Below, in pieces: positions 43,381 through 51,131 of a DNA stretch of 64,000 nt (positions are counted from its first letter, which is position 1; every line of letters starts with the position of its first letter). The translations under genes were made by a program, and so were the position numbers. The DNA comes from RUG563 sp964549135 (lineage in GTDB: Bacteria; Bacillota; Clostridia; Christensenellales; Aristaeellaceae), in contig CAZJUJ010000004.1 of assembly GCA_964549135.1 (NCBI GenBank), positions 1-64,000 of the forward strand, in the 5' to 3' direction. The notes below the pieces were generated by a model, which searched no databases, was not told where the DNA came from, and was given only the letters and a program-made list of their open reading frames with translations.

Positions 43381-43448
43381 GAGTCAAAATAGTTAAATAA
43401 CGTGCGGAAAGATTAATAATTTTTTCGGTTCAAATTCGCATTTTTCTG

Positions 43449-43477
43449 TTGCCTGAAAGCGAATTTCATGCGATAAT
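43449..43477 (+). promoter_or_regulatory. Sigma-A-type promoter of the apbE-rnf operon
   Basis: TTGCCT (43449-43454) and GATAAT (43472-43477) are separated by 17 bases. The transcript would have a leader of about 80 bases before apbE. Confidence 0.65.
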
Positions 43478-43562
43478 AGGAATTGTAGGCCACAGATGAA
43501 AAAAGGAGGCGGCTTTCGCCCCGCTCCGTCCCATTCTTTTGCTGGAGGAATCCTTCGTATCC

Positions 43563-44624
43563 ATGAAACGATTGCTGTTTTTCCTGATCGCGTTTTCCTT
43601 TTGTTTCTCTTTTTTGCTTTTTCCTGCCGCAGGCGAGGCATACCAGAAATACTCCCGGGTGGAATATGGCATTTTTGATACCGAAATTACCCTTATCGGC
43701 TATTGCGCCAGCCAGAATGATTTTGACCGCATCGCCGATGAAGCCATGAATCAGCTGCGGGAGCTGAACCGCATCTTTGACGCCTATAATTCCTATGCCG
43801 GCCTCCATAACCTCTGGTATGTCAATCGCTATGCCGATGATGCGCCGGTGGAGGTGCCGGAGCCCCTCTTCCAATTGCTTCTCTGGTGCCGGGAAAAATG
43901 GACGGCGGGCTACCGGCAGAATAATATCGCCCTGGGGGCGGTGCTTTCCATCTGGCATGATTACCGCACCGCGGGCCTTGCCGATCCGGCTTCCGCCGCC
44001 CTTCCCTCTCTGGAGGAACTGCGCGCCGCCGCCCGGCATACCGATTTTGATCAGGTGCTGCTGGATGAGGAAAACCGCACGGTCTATTTTGCTGATCCTC
44101 TGCTCACTCTGGATATCGGGGCCGTGGCCAAGGGGTATGCTGCCGATCTTGCGGCAGAATATCTGGAAAAGGCCATGCCCTCCTTCCTTCTGAGCCTGGG
44201 AGGCAATATCCGCGCCGGTGCTTCGCCCCTGGATGGGCGGGTCAATTGGGGCGTCAGCATCCAGGATCCCGATGATCCTGCCGGTATGCTGGATGTATTG
44301 TATCTCCATTCCCTTTCCGTGGTCACCAGCGGGGATTACTGGCGCTATTATGCGGTGGATGGCACGCGCTATCATCACATCATCGATCCCGATACCCTCC
44401 TGCCCGCATCGCATATGCAGGCGGTCACGGTGGTATGCGAAAGCGGGGTGCTTGCGGATTATTTAAGCACCGCACTCTTTATCCTCCCCTATGAGGAGGG
44501 AAAAGAGCTTGCGGAAAGCCTGCCCGGGGTGGAGGCCCTCTGGTCGCTGGCAGACGGCACGGTCTGTATGACCGATGGCTTTGCCGCCATGACCCGCTCC
44601 CACGGCGCATCCTCCCGGGAATAA
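43563..44624 (+). CDS. apbE: FAD:protein FMN transferase (ApbE)
   Basis: A protein of about 353 residues with a signal peptide (MKRLLFFLIAFSFCFSFLLF). The ApbE motifs are LGAVLSIWHDYR, LDIGAVAKGYAADLAAEYL, the glycine-rich LLSLGGNIRAGAS, HHIIDPDTLLPAS and a C-terminal segment with the metal-binding Asp and Thr (ADYLSTALF). ApbE links FMN through a phosphoester to Thr of RnfG and RnfD on the outer side of the membrane. Leading the rnf operon, it supplies the flavins for it. I use the ATG at 43563; a GGAGG site is 14 bases upstream, longer than usual, and the upstream alternative is a TTG. Confidence 0.93.
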   Translation: MKRLLFFLIAFSFCFSFLLFPAAGEAYQKYSRVEYGIFDTEITLIGYCASQNDFDRIADEAMNQLRELNRIFDAYNSYAGLHNLWYVNRYADDAPVEVPEPLFQLLLWCREKWTAGYRQNNIALGAVLSIWHDYRTAGLADPASAALPSLEELRAAARHTDFDQVLLDEENRTVYFADPLLTLDIGAVAKGYAADLAAEYLEKAMPSFLLSLGGNIRAGASPLDGRVNWGVSIQDPDDPAGMLDVLYLHSLSVVTSGDYWRYYAVDGTRYHHIIDPDTLLPASHMQAVTVVCESGVLADYLSTALFILPYEEGKELAESLPGVEALWSLADGTVCMTDGFAAMTRSHGASSRE

Positions 44625-44634
44625 AGGAGGCGGC

Positions 44635-45033
44635 ATGAAGAAAAAGGAATTGCTTTTGCTGCTTTTTGCGCTGCTGCTTGCGCTGCTTGTATTTTTCGCC
44701 TCCCGGCTGCCTGGCAGCGGCAAGGAGGCCGCCGGGCTGGTGCGCATCCAGGTAAACGGTGAATTCTATGCCCAGGAAGCGCTGACAGATGGCAAAACCA
44801 TCGAAATCCTGCAGGAAAACGGCGAAAAAAACGTCATTTCCCTATCAAGCGATGGCTTCCGCATGGCCTATTCCACCTGCACCAATCAGCTCTGCATTCA
44901 GCAGGGGCCGGTCACCCTGGATAATTACGCCCGCCGCGCCCTGGGCACCCATGTGCTGTGCCTGCCCAACGGCGTAGATGTGGAGCTTGTGCTTCTGGAT
45001 CGCACCCCCGATCCCGAGCTTCCGGATATCTGA
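44635..45033 (+). CDS. NusG domain II-containing membrane-anchored protein
   Basis: A 132-residue protein with one N-terminal membrane anchor (KELLLLLFALLLALLVFFAS) and an extracytoplasmic NusG domain II. The domain shows FRMAYSTCTNQLCIQQGPV with a Cys pair and the closing HVLCLPNGVDVELV. Such genes are common beside apbE and FMN-binding protein genes in Firmicutes; the function is unknown. AAGGAGGCGGC precedes the ATG, 10 bases after apbE. Confidence 0.85.
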   Translation: MKKKELLLLLFALLLALLVFFASRLPGSGKEAAGLVRIQVNGEFYAQEALTDGKTIEILQENGEKNVISLSSDGFRMAYSTCTNQLCIQQGPVTLDNYARRALGTHVLCLPNGVDVELVLLDRTPDPELPDI

Positions 45034-45147
45034 TTTTCGTGCCCCAGGGGGCAGAACCCCCCTTTTTGCAGCCGGCTGCAGCCGGAGAAGATAAAGAAAT
45101 TTTGTTTTCCCTTTTCCCGGGAAAACAGACAAGGAGGATGGAAACAA

Positions 45148-46398
45148 GTGAAGAAGAAATTTCCCGGCTGGGCGGTGCTGCTCATTATTACCCTGGTGGC
45201 CGGGCTGGCCCTGGGGGCCACCTACTCCGTCACCAAGGATGCCATCGCCCAGCAGGCCGTCACCGCAGCGGAAAACGCCCGCCGGGCCGCGCTGCCTGCG
45301 GCGGATTCCTTTGAGCAAATCGAAATCGAGCCCGCATCCAATGTGGATTGGTGCTATGCAGGCTATCAGGGCGATGCCCTGATCGGCTATGTGGCCCAGA
45401 TTACCGTACAGGGCTTCGGCGGCCCCATTGAGGTCATTGCCGGGCTGGATACCGAGCTGACCGTCACCGGCATTTCGGTGGGCGGCTCCTCCTTTTCCGA
45501 AACGGCGGGCCTGGGTGCCAAGGCAAAGGATGCCGCCTTTGCCAGCCAGTTTGTGGGCAAGCCCGCCCCCGTCAGGGTGATCAAGGCCGGCGGCACCCCT
45601 GCCGATAACACAGTGGATGCCATCACCGCCGCCACCATTACCTCCAATGCCGTGGCCGGGGCAGTCAATCAGATTGCCGATTTTGTGGAGGGGCTGCTCT
45701 TCCCCCAGGGGCGCGGCGATGAAATCGCGCTGCCTGCGCGGCCCGAAGCGGGCGTTTTCAGCGCCTCTGCCAGGGGCTATGGCGGCCCGGTGCTGGTAGA
45801 AGCCGCCTTTGACACCGAGGGCAAAATCACCTTCATTTCCGTCGGCGATGAGAATTTTGCCGAAACCCCCGCCCTGGGCGGCCTTGCCCGGGAGGCCGAA
45901 TTCCTCCAGCAGTTTATCGGGAAAACCGCGCCCGTCGCCCTTGGGGAGATCGACGCCATTTCCGGGGCCACCCTGACCACCAAAGCGGTAACGGATGCGC
46001 TGAACAGGGCCTATGACGCTTCCCGGGGCGAATTGCCCGCTGAAACGCCCGCGCCCGCCCTGCCTGAGCGGCCCGAAACGGGCATCTTCAGCGCCTCCTC
46101 CAAGGGCTATGCCGGCCCGGTCTGGGTGGAGGCGGCCTTTGATGCCGAAGGAAAAATCACATTCCTTTCCATCGGCGATGATCGCTTTGCCGAAACCCCC
46201 GCCCTGGGCGGAATGGTTCAGGAGGCGGAATACATTTCCCAGTTTATCGGCCGCCAGGCCCCCGTTGACGCGCTGGATATCGATGCCGTTTCCGGGGCCA
46301 CCCTGACCAGCGAGGCCGTGGTCAGCGCCGTCAATAAGGCCTATAACAAGTATCTTGCCGATGCGCTTGCCACCCCTGCCCCGTCCCCGGCGGACTGA
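45148..46398 (+). CDS. rnfG: RnfG-like subunit with three FMN-binding domains
   Basis: A 416-residue protein, about twice the normal RnfG length of roughly 200. An N-terminal helix (PGWAVLLIITLVAGLALGATYSVTK) anchors it outside the membrane. Domain 1 ends at VDAITAATITSNAV (near residue 157), domain 2 at DAISGATLTTKAV (near 271) and domain 3 at DAVSGATLTSEAV (near 381); each Thr is a potential ApbE-linked FMN site. Domains 2 and 3 are 110 residues apart and share GIFSAS-type and AETPALGG blocks, suggesting a duplication. It starts at GTG 45148 with AAGGAGG 10 bases upstream. RnfG normally passes electrons through Rnf to the ion pump. Confidence 0.88.
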   Translation: MKKKFPGWAVLLIITLVAGLALGATYSVTKDAIAQQAVTAAENARRAALPAADSFEQIEIEPASNVDWCYAGYQGDALIGYVAQITVQGFGGPIEVIAGLDTELTVTGISVGGSSFSETAGLGAKAKDAAFASQFVGKPAPVRVIKAGGTPADNTVDAITAATITSNAVAGAVNQIADFVEGLLFPQGRGDEIALPARPEAGVFSASARGYGGPVLVEAAFDTEGKITFISVGDENFAETPALGGLAREAEFLQQFIGKTAPVALGEIDAISGATLTTKAVTDALNRAYDASRGELPAETPAPALPERPETGIFSASSKGYAGPVWVEAAFDAEGKITFLSIGDDRFAETPALGGMVQEAEYISQFIGRQAPVDALDIDAVSGATLTSEAVVSAVNKAYNKYLADALATPAPSPAD

Positions 46399-46431
46399 GA
46401 TCTGCATACGTCATGAAAGGAGGCATTTACC

Positions 46432-47772
46432 TTGTTCAAAAAAACCTTCCGGCGCGGGATTCATCCCCTGCATCGCCAGCATGAGGGGAAGGGCCCCACG
46501 CGCCATATGCCCATTGAGGAATATGTATCCGACAGCGTTACCATCCCCATGAATACCAATATCGGCGCGCCCTCCGTTCCCTGCGTCAAAAAGGGCGATC
46601 TGGTGAAAATGGGCCAGGTCATTGCCACCGCCGGGGGCTTTGTGGGCGTGCCGGTGCATGCCAGCGTTTCCGGCGAGGTCACCGCGGTGGAGCCCATCCC
46701 GTATCTGGGGGCCGCCCCCGCCCTGGCCATTACCATCAAGAATGATTTCAATGATACCTGGTGCGATCTTACGCCTCTTGGCAGCGTGGAAATGGTGGAT
46801 CCCGCCAAGGTGATCCCCGCCATCCAGGCCGCCGGGATTACCGGCATGGGCGGCGCTTCCTTCCCCACCCATGTCAAGCTCACCTTCCGGGAGGGTGCCT
46901 CCTGCGATACCATCATCGTAAACGGTGCGGAATGCGAAACCCATCTCACCGCCGATCATCGCCTGATGCTGGAAAACAGCAACCGGATCGTGGATGGCCT
47001 GCGGGCGGTCATGCGGGCGCTGAAGGTGGAAAGGGGTATCATCGCCATTGAGGATAATAAGCCCGATGCCATTCTGGCCATGCAGAAAGCCGCCCAGGGC
47101 CGGGAGGGCGTGGTGATTCAGCCGCTGAAGACCAAATACCCCCAGGGCGGCGAAAAGCAGCTGATCGAGGCCATTACCGGCCGCCAGGTACCCGCGGGCA
47201 AATTGCCCATCGCCGTGCATGTGGTGGTGCTGAATGTGGGCACCTGCGCCGCCATCGCCGATGCCGTCATCGACGGCAAGCCCCTAATCAGCCGGGTGAC
47301 CACCGTGACCGGCCGCGTAGACCATCCCAAAAACCTGCGGCTGCGCATCGGCACCCTGGCCGATGATGCCATCGGCGCCTGCGGCGGCTTTTCCCAGGAG
47401 CCCGGCAAAATCTTTTTCGGCGGGGCCATGACGGGCGTCTGCATCCCCAATACCCAGGTGCCCATGTCCAAATCCACCAACGGCATTGTGGTCTTTAACC
47501 GCAGGGAGGGCAAGAGCAAGGATGAAAGCCCCTGCATCCGCTGCGGCCGGTGCGTGGCAGCCTGCCCCATCGGGCTGAATCCCTATCAGATCAAGGTGGC
47601 GGCGGATAAGAGCGATTTTGCCGCAGCCGAAAAGCTGCATGTCAATGACTGCATGCTCTGCGGCTCCTGCGCCTATGCCTGCCCCTCCCGCCGCTGGCTC
47701 ACCCCGTCCTTCAAATTCGCCAAGGATAAGCTGGCCGCCGAGGCCAAGGCAAAAGGAGGCGCAAGCAAATGA
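46432..47772 (+). CDS. rnfC: RnfC subunit of the Rnf complex
   Basis: A 446-residue protein starting at TTG 46432 (AAAGGAGG 8 bases upstream). The N-terminal barrel-sandwich part (VKKGDLVKMGQVIATAGGFVGVPVHASVSGEV) precedes the NADH/FMN-binding Rossmann-like region (GITGMGGASFPTHVK, VNGAECETHLTADH). The two 4Fe-4S clusters are CIRCGRCVAACPIGLNP and CMLCGSCAYACPSR. RnfC is the peripheral subunit that reduces NAD+. It overlaps rnfD by 4 bases (ATGA). Confidence 0.95.
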   Translation: MFKKTFRRGIHPLHRQHEGKGPTRHMPIEEYVSDSVTIPMNTNIGAPSVPCVKKGDLVKMGQVIATAGGFVGVPVHASVSGEVTAVEPIPYLGAAPALAITIKNDFNDTWCDLTPLGSVEMVDPAKVIPAIQAAGITGMGGASFPTHVKLTFREGASCDTIIVNGAECETHLTADHRLMLENSNRIVDGLRAVMRALKVERGIIAIEDNKPDAILAMQKAAQGREGVVIQPLKTKYPQGGEKQLIEAITGRQVPAGKLPIAVHVVVLNVGTCAAIADAVIDGKPLISRVTTVTGRVDHPKNLRLRIGTLADDAIGACGGFSQEPGKIFFGGAMTGVCIPNTQVPMSKSTNGIVVFNRREGKSKDESPCIRCGRCVAACPIGLNPYQIKVAADKSDFAAAEKLHVNDCMLCGSCAYACPSRRWLTPSFKFAKDKLAAEAKAKGGASK

Positions 47773-48695
47773 ATCTGAGATTATCCACAGCCCCCCATGT
47801 TCATCATCCCGTTACCACCCAGCGCCTGATGCTCTATGTACTCATTTCGCTGCTGCCCACGGCTGCCTTCGGCGTGTATGCCTTTGGCCTTTCGGCGCTG
47901 CTATTGCTTTGGGTTTCCATGGCCAGCGCGGTGCTTGCCGAATTTCTGTGGCAGAAAATTGCCCGGCAGCCCGTGCGGGTGAATGATTTTTCCGCCCTGG
48001 TGACCGGGCTGATCCTGGGGCTCAATCTGCCCGCCACCGCCCCCTGGTGGCTGGCCATGATCGGCAGCGCCTTTGCCGTTCTCATCGTCAAGCAGCTTTT
48101 CGGCGGCCTGGGCGATAATTTCCTCAATCCCGCCATGGCGGCCCGGGCAGTGCTGCTGGCCTCCTGGCCCGTGCATATGACCACCTATACCGCCCCCACC
48201 TTCTTTCAGGCCGGCGTGGACGCGGTCAGCACCGCCACCCCCCTGGTCATGAAGGATACCGCCCTTCTGGATCTTTTCCTGGGCCGGATTCCCGGCGCCA
48301 TCGGCGAGGTCAGCAAGGCGGCGATCCTGTTGGGCCTTGTGTTCCTTCTCCTGACCAAGACCGTTTCCTGGCATATTCCCGTTTCGGTCATCGGCGGCGT
48401 GTTCGTTTTCTCCTGGCTTTTCGGGGCTGATCCCGTCATGGCCATTCTCTCCGGCGGCGTGCTTTTCGGCGCGGTCTTTATGGCCACCGATTATGTCACT
48501 TCGCCCATGACCCCCTGGGGCCGCATCCTCTACGGCCTGGGCATCGGCCTGATCATTTCCCTCATCCGCCAGTTCGGCGCGTATCCCGAGGGCGTTACCT
48601 ACGGCATTCTGCTGATGAATATCGCAACGCCCCTGATTGATCGCTTCCTGCCCCGGAAGATCTATGGCCATCAAAAGGAGGCTAAGAACGCATGA
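47769..48695 (+). CDS. rnfD: RnfD subunit of the Rnf complex
   Basis: A 308-residue polytopic protein of the NqrB/RnfD family with about nine helices. AVDAVSTATPLVM carries the Thr that normally receives covalent FMN from ApbE. GGLGDNFLNPAMAARAVLLASWP is another family motif, and FSWLFGADPVMAILSGGVLFGAVFMATDY a third. It lies 4 bases inside rnfC and is followed directly by rnfE. Confidence 0.94.
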   Translation: MNLRLSTAPHVHHPVTTQRLMLYVLISLLPTAAFGVYAFGLSALLLLWVSMASAVLAEFLWQKIARQPVRVNDFSALVTGLILGLNLPATAPWWLAMIGSAFAVLIVKQLFGGLGDNFLNPAMAARAVLLASWPVHMTTYTAPTFFQAGVDAVSTATPLVMKDTALLDLFLGRIPGAIGEVSKAAILLGLVFLLLTKTVSWHIPVSVIGGVFVFSWLFGADPVMAILSGGVLFGAVFMATDYVTSPMTPWGRILYGLGIGLIISLIRQFGAYPEGVTYGILLMNIATPLIDRFLPRKIYGHQKEAKNA

Positions 48696-49330
48696 GCGAA
48701 AAAAAGAGCCTGGGGAAAACCATCTTTAACGGCATCATCCCCGAAAACCCCACCTTCCGCCTGGTGCTGGGCACCTGCCCTACCCTGGCGGTCACCACCA
48801 GCGCCATAAACGGCCTGGGCATGGGCGCGGCGGCCACCTTCGTGCTGGTCTGCTCCAATGTGGCCATTTCGCTGCTGCGCCGGTTCATTCCCGATCAGGT
48901 GCGCATCCCCTCCTTCATCGTCATCATCTGCACCTTCGTGACCATGATCCAGCTGCTGATGCAGGCGTATCTCCCCTCGCTGTATGAATCGCTGGGCATC
49001 TTCATTCCCCTGATCGTGGTCAACTGCATCATCCTGGCCCGGGCCGAAGCCTTCGCCAGCAAAAATCCGCCCCTGGCCTCCGCCGCAGACGGCCTGGGCA
49101 TGGGCGTGGGCTTTACCCTGGCGCTGACGCTGATGGGCTCCATCCGTGAGCTGATCGGCAGCGGCTCGGTTTTCGGCATCAGCATCCTGGGCCCCTCCTA
49201 TCAGCCCATGCTGCTGATCGTGCTGGCCTCCGGCGGCTTTCTGACCTTCGGGCTGCTGCTGGGGCTGTTCAATCTGATCGTGAAAAAAATTGAGCGCAGG
49301 CGCGCAGGCAAGGAGGCGCAGGCCGCATGA
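48692..49330 (+). CDS. rnfE: RnfE subunit of the Rnf complex
   Basis: A 212-residue membrane protein of the NqrD/RnfE family. NGIIPENPTFRLVLGTCPTLAVTTSAINGLGMG is the signature, and IPSFIVIICTFVTMIQLL and NCIILARAEAFASKNPP follow. Six helices are expected, with Cys residues for a membrane iron centre. AAAAGGAGG precedes the ATG at 48692, which overlaps rnfD. Confidence 0.95.
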   Translation: MSEKKSLGKTIFNGIIPENPTFRLVLGTCPTLAVTTSAINGLGMGAAATFVLVCSNVAISLLRRFIPDQVRIPSFIVIICTFVTMIQLLMQAYLPSLYESLGIFIPLIVVNCIILARAEAFASKNPPLASAADGLGMGVGFTLALTLMGSIRELIGSGSVFGISILGPSYQPMLLIVLASGGFLTFGLLLGLFNLIVKKIERRRAGKEAQAA

Positions 49331-49911
49331 ATGAAATTGTCAATATCCTTCTGTTCATGGTCAGCTGCATCCTGACCAATAATTTCATCTTCTCCCGCTT
49401 CCTGGGCTGCTGCCCCTTCCTGGGGGTATCCAGCAAGGTGGAAACCTCGGTCAGCATGGGCCTGGCGGTCACCTTCGTCATGACCATTGCTTCCCTCTTC
49501 TGCTATATGATCTATCATTGGCTGCTATTGCCCCTGGGGCTCACCTTCATGGGCACCATCGCCTTCATTCTGGTCATTGCGGCGCTGGTGCAGTTTGTGG
49601 AAATGTTCCTCAAAAAGAGCAGCCCCACCCTCTACAGCGCCCTGGGCATCTATCTGCCCCTGATCACCACCAATTGCGCCGTGCTGGGCGTGGCCACCCT
49701 GAATGTGAATAACGGCTATAACATGCTCTATTCCACGCTCAATGGCACCTTCTCCGCCCTGGGCTTCACCCTGGCCATCGTGCTGATGGCGGGGGTGCGC
49801 GAGCGGCTGGAAAGCTCCCATATTCCCGAGTGCATGAAGGGCTTCCCCATCACGCTGGTTGCTGCCGGGCTGATGGCGGTTGCCTTCATGGGCTTCAGCG
49901 GCCTGGTGTAA
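49327..49911 (+). CDS. rnfA: RnfA subunit of the Rnf complex
   Basis: A 194-residue membrane protein of the NqrE/RnfA family. It has LTNNFIFSRFLGCCPFLGVSSKVE, LGIYLPLITTNCAVLGVATLN, and GFTLAIVLMAGVRERLESSHIPECMKGFPITLV. RnfA and RnfE form the inverted-topology core pair. It overlaps rnfE by 4 bases. Confidence 0.95.
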   Translation: MNEIVNILLFMVSCILTNNFIFSRFLGCCPFLGVSSKVETSVSMGLAVTFVMTIASLFCYMIYHWLLLPLGLTFMGTIAFILVIAALVQFVEMFLKKSSPTLYSALGIYLPLITTNCAVLGVATLNVNNGYNMLYSTLNGTFSALGFTLAIVLMAGVRERLESSHIPECMKGFPITLVAAGLMAVAFMGFSGLV

Positions 49912-49923
49912 GGAGGATAAAGT

Positions 49924-50712
49924 ATGACGACCATTCTGTATGCCGGCGTGCTGCTGGGCGTTCTGGGCCTGGTTTTCGGCCTGGTGCTTACCTTTGCCAG
50001 CAAGAAATTCCATGTAGATGTGGATGAGCGGATTGCCCAGGTCAAGGATTGCCTGGGCGGCGCAAACTGCGGTGCCTGCGGCTATGCGGGCTGCGATGCC
50101 TTTGCCGAGGCCGTGGTCAGCGGCAAGGCCCCCCTCAATGGCTGCGCCCCCGCCGGGGAAAAGGGCATCCGGGAAATCAGCCGCATTATGGGCATGGATG
50201 CCCCGGAAACCGAAAAAATGGTGGCCCGGGTGCTGTGCCAGGGCACCAGCGGCATCGCCAAATCCCGCTATCGCTATGATGGGTATCAGAGCTGCGCCGT
50301 GGCCGCTTCCCTGGCCGGCGGGCCCAAGGATTGCCGCTTCGCCTGTATCGGCCTGGGCGATTGCCAGGATAAATGTGCCTTCGATGCCATCCGGATGGAG
50401 GACGGCATTGCCGTTGTCGATCCCAGCCGCTGCACCGCCTGCGGCGCCTGCGTCCGGGCCTGCCCCCGGGGCGTGCTGCGCCTGATGCCTCTGTCCCAGA
50501 GCGTTATCGTCCGCTGCCGGAATGAGGATACCGCCCGCCTGGCCCGTGCCGTCTGCATGGATGCCTGTATCGGCTGCGGCCGCTGCAAAAAGGAATGCCA
50601 GTATGATGCCATTACCGTGGAAAATGGCTATGCCCGCATCAATCCCGATCAGTGTACCCGCTGCGGGGCCTGCGCCCAGGTCTGCCCCTGCAAGTGCATC
50701 ACCATCGAATAA
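49924..50712 (+). CDS. rnfB: RnfB subunit of the Rnf complex (ferredoxin oxidising)
   Basis: A 262-residue iron-sulfur protein. An N-terminal membrane helix (TTILYAGVLLGVLGLVFGLVL) is followed by a 4Fe-4S domain of the RnfB type (CLGGANCGACGYAGCDAFAEAV). Ferredoxin-type clusters follow: CTACGACVRACP, CIGCGRCKKECQ and CTRCGACAQVCPC. It takes electrons from reduced ferredoxin. AAGGAGGATAAAGT precedes the ATG. The operon order G-C-D-E-A-B differs from the usual clostridial C-D-G-E-A-B. Confidence 0.95.
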   Translation: MTTILYAGVLLGVLGLVFGLVLTFASKKFHVDVDERIAQVKDCLGGANCGACGYAGCDAFAEAVVSGKAPLNGCAPAGEKGIREISRIMGMDAPETEKMVARVLCQGTSGIAKSRYRYDGYQSCAVAASLAGGPKDCRFACIGLGDCQDKCAFDAIRMEDGIAVVDPSRCTACGACVRACPRGVLRLMPLSQSVIVRCRNEDTARLARAVCMDACIGCGRCKKECQYDAITVENGYARINPDQCTRCGACAQVCPCKCITIE

Positions 50713-50736
50713 CCAATGATTACGGTAGGAGATTTT

Positions 50737-51075
50737 GCGGGAGGAGACTTTTGAGTCAAAAGCACCTTCCCGCGCCCTCCCGAAAACCGGCTCTGGATGT
50801 TTCCTGGAGGGCGATAACCAGATTGAATGCCAGATCAGCAAAAAAAGCGAAGGTTTTTACAGAATACCATTCTTGATTGCTATCAAACGGCTCCCCGCGC
50901 CCTCCCGAAAACCGGATCTGGATGCTTCTTGGAGGAATAAACCCAACTTTGGATGCCAGATCGGCAAAAACAGGCAGGAAGAACGAAAACAGCAATGCTC
51001 TCGCCAAACACGAAAGCATTGCTGTTGCTTTTTGCGATTATTATTCCCTTTTGCTGATCCGGCATTCCGTTTTCT
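50737..51075. repeat. Composite nested inverted-repeat element (copy R4)
   Basis: This copy lies between converging rnfB and the glycosidase gene. An outer hairpin at 50737-50773 (TTTTGAGTCAAAA core) is followed by CTCTGGATG, and GAATGCCAGATCAGCAAAAA starts near 50824. A second, hairpin-less left unit occupies about 50888-50970 (CTCCCGAAAACCGG, TCTGGATG, GATGCCAGATCGGCAAAAA). The central hairpin at 50989-51026 pairs AGCAATGCT with AGCATTGCT, and a mirrored TTTTGCTGATCCGGCATTCC lies near 51048. The right outer hairpin seen in R1-R3 is missing. Nothing coding is evident in the 419-base gap. Confidence 0.82.
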
Positions 51076-51131
51076 CAGCAGATATTCATCGCATTCCTTC
51101 TTCCGTGCGCAGGTCGGCACGGCGTTTTTCC

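Noticed and set aside
43293..43562. Possible riboswitch upstream of apbE (FMN type expected)
   Set aside because: I could not find the conserved FMN-riboswitch core or a leader terminator; only promoter-like boxes are visible.
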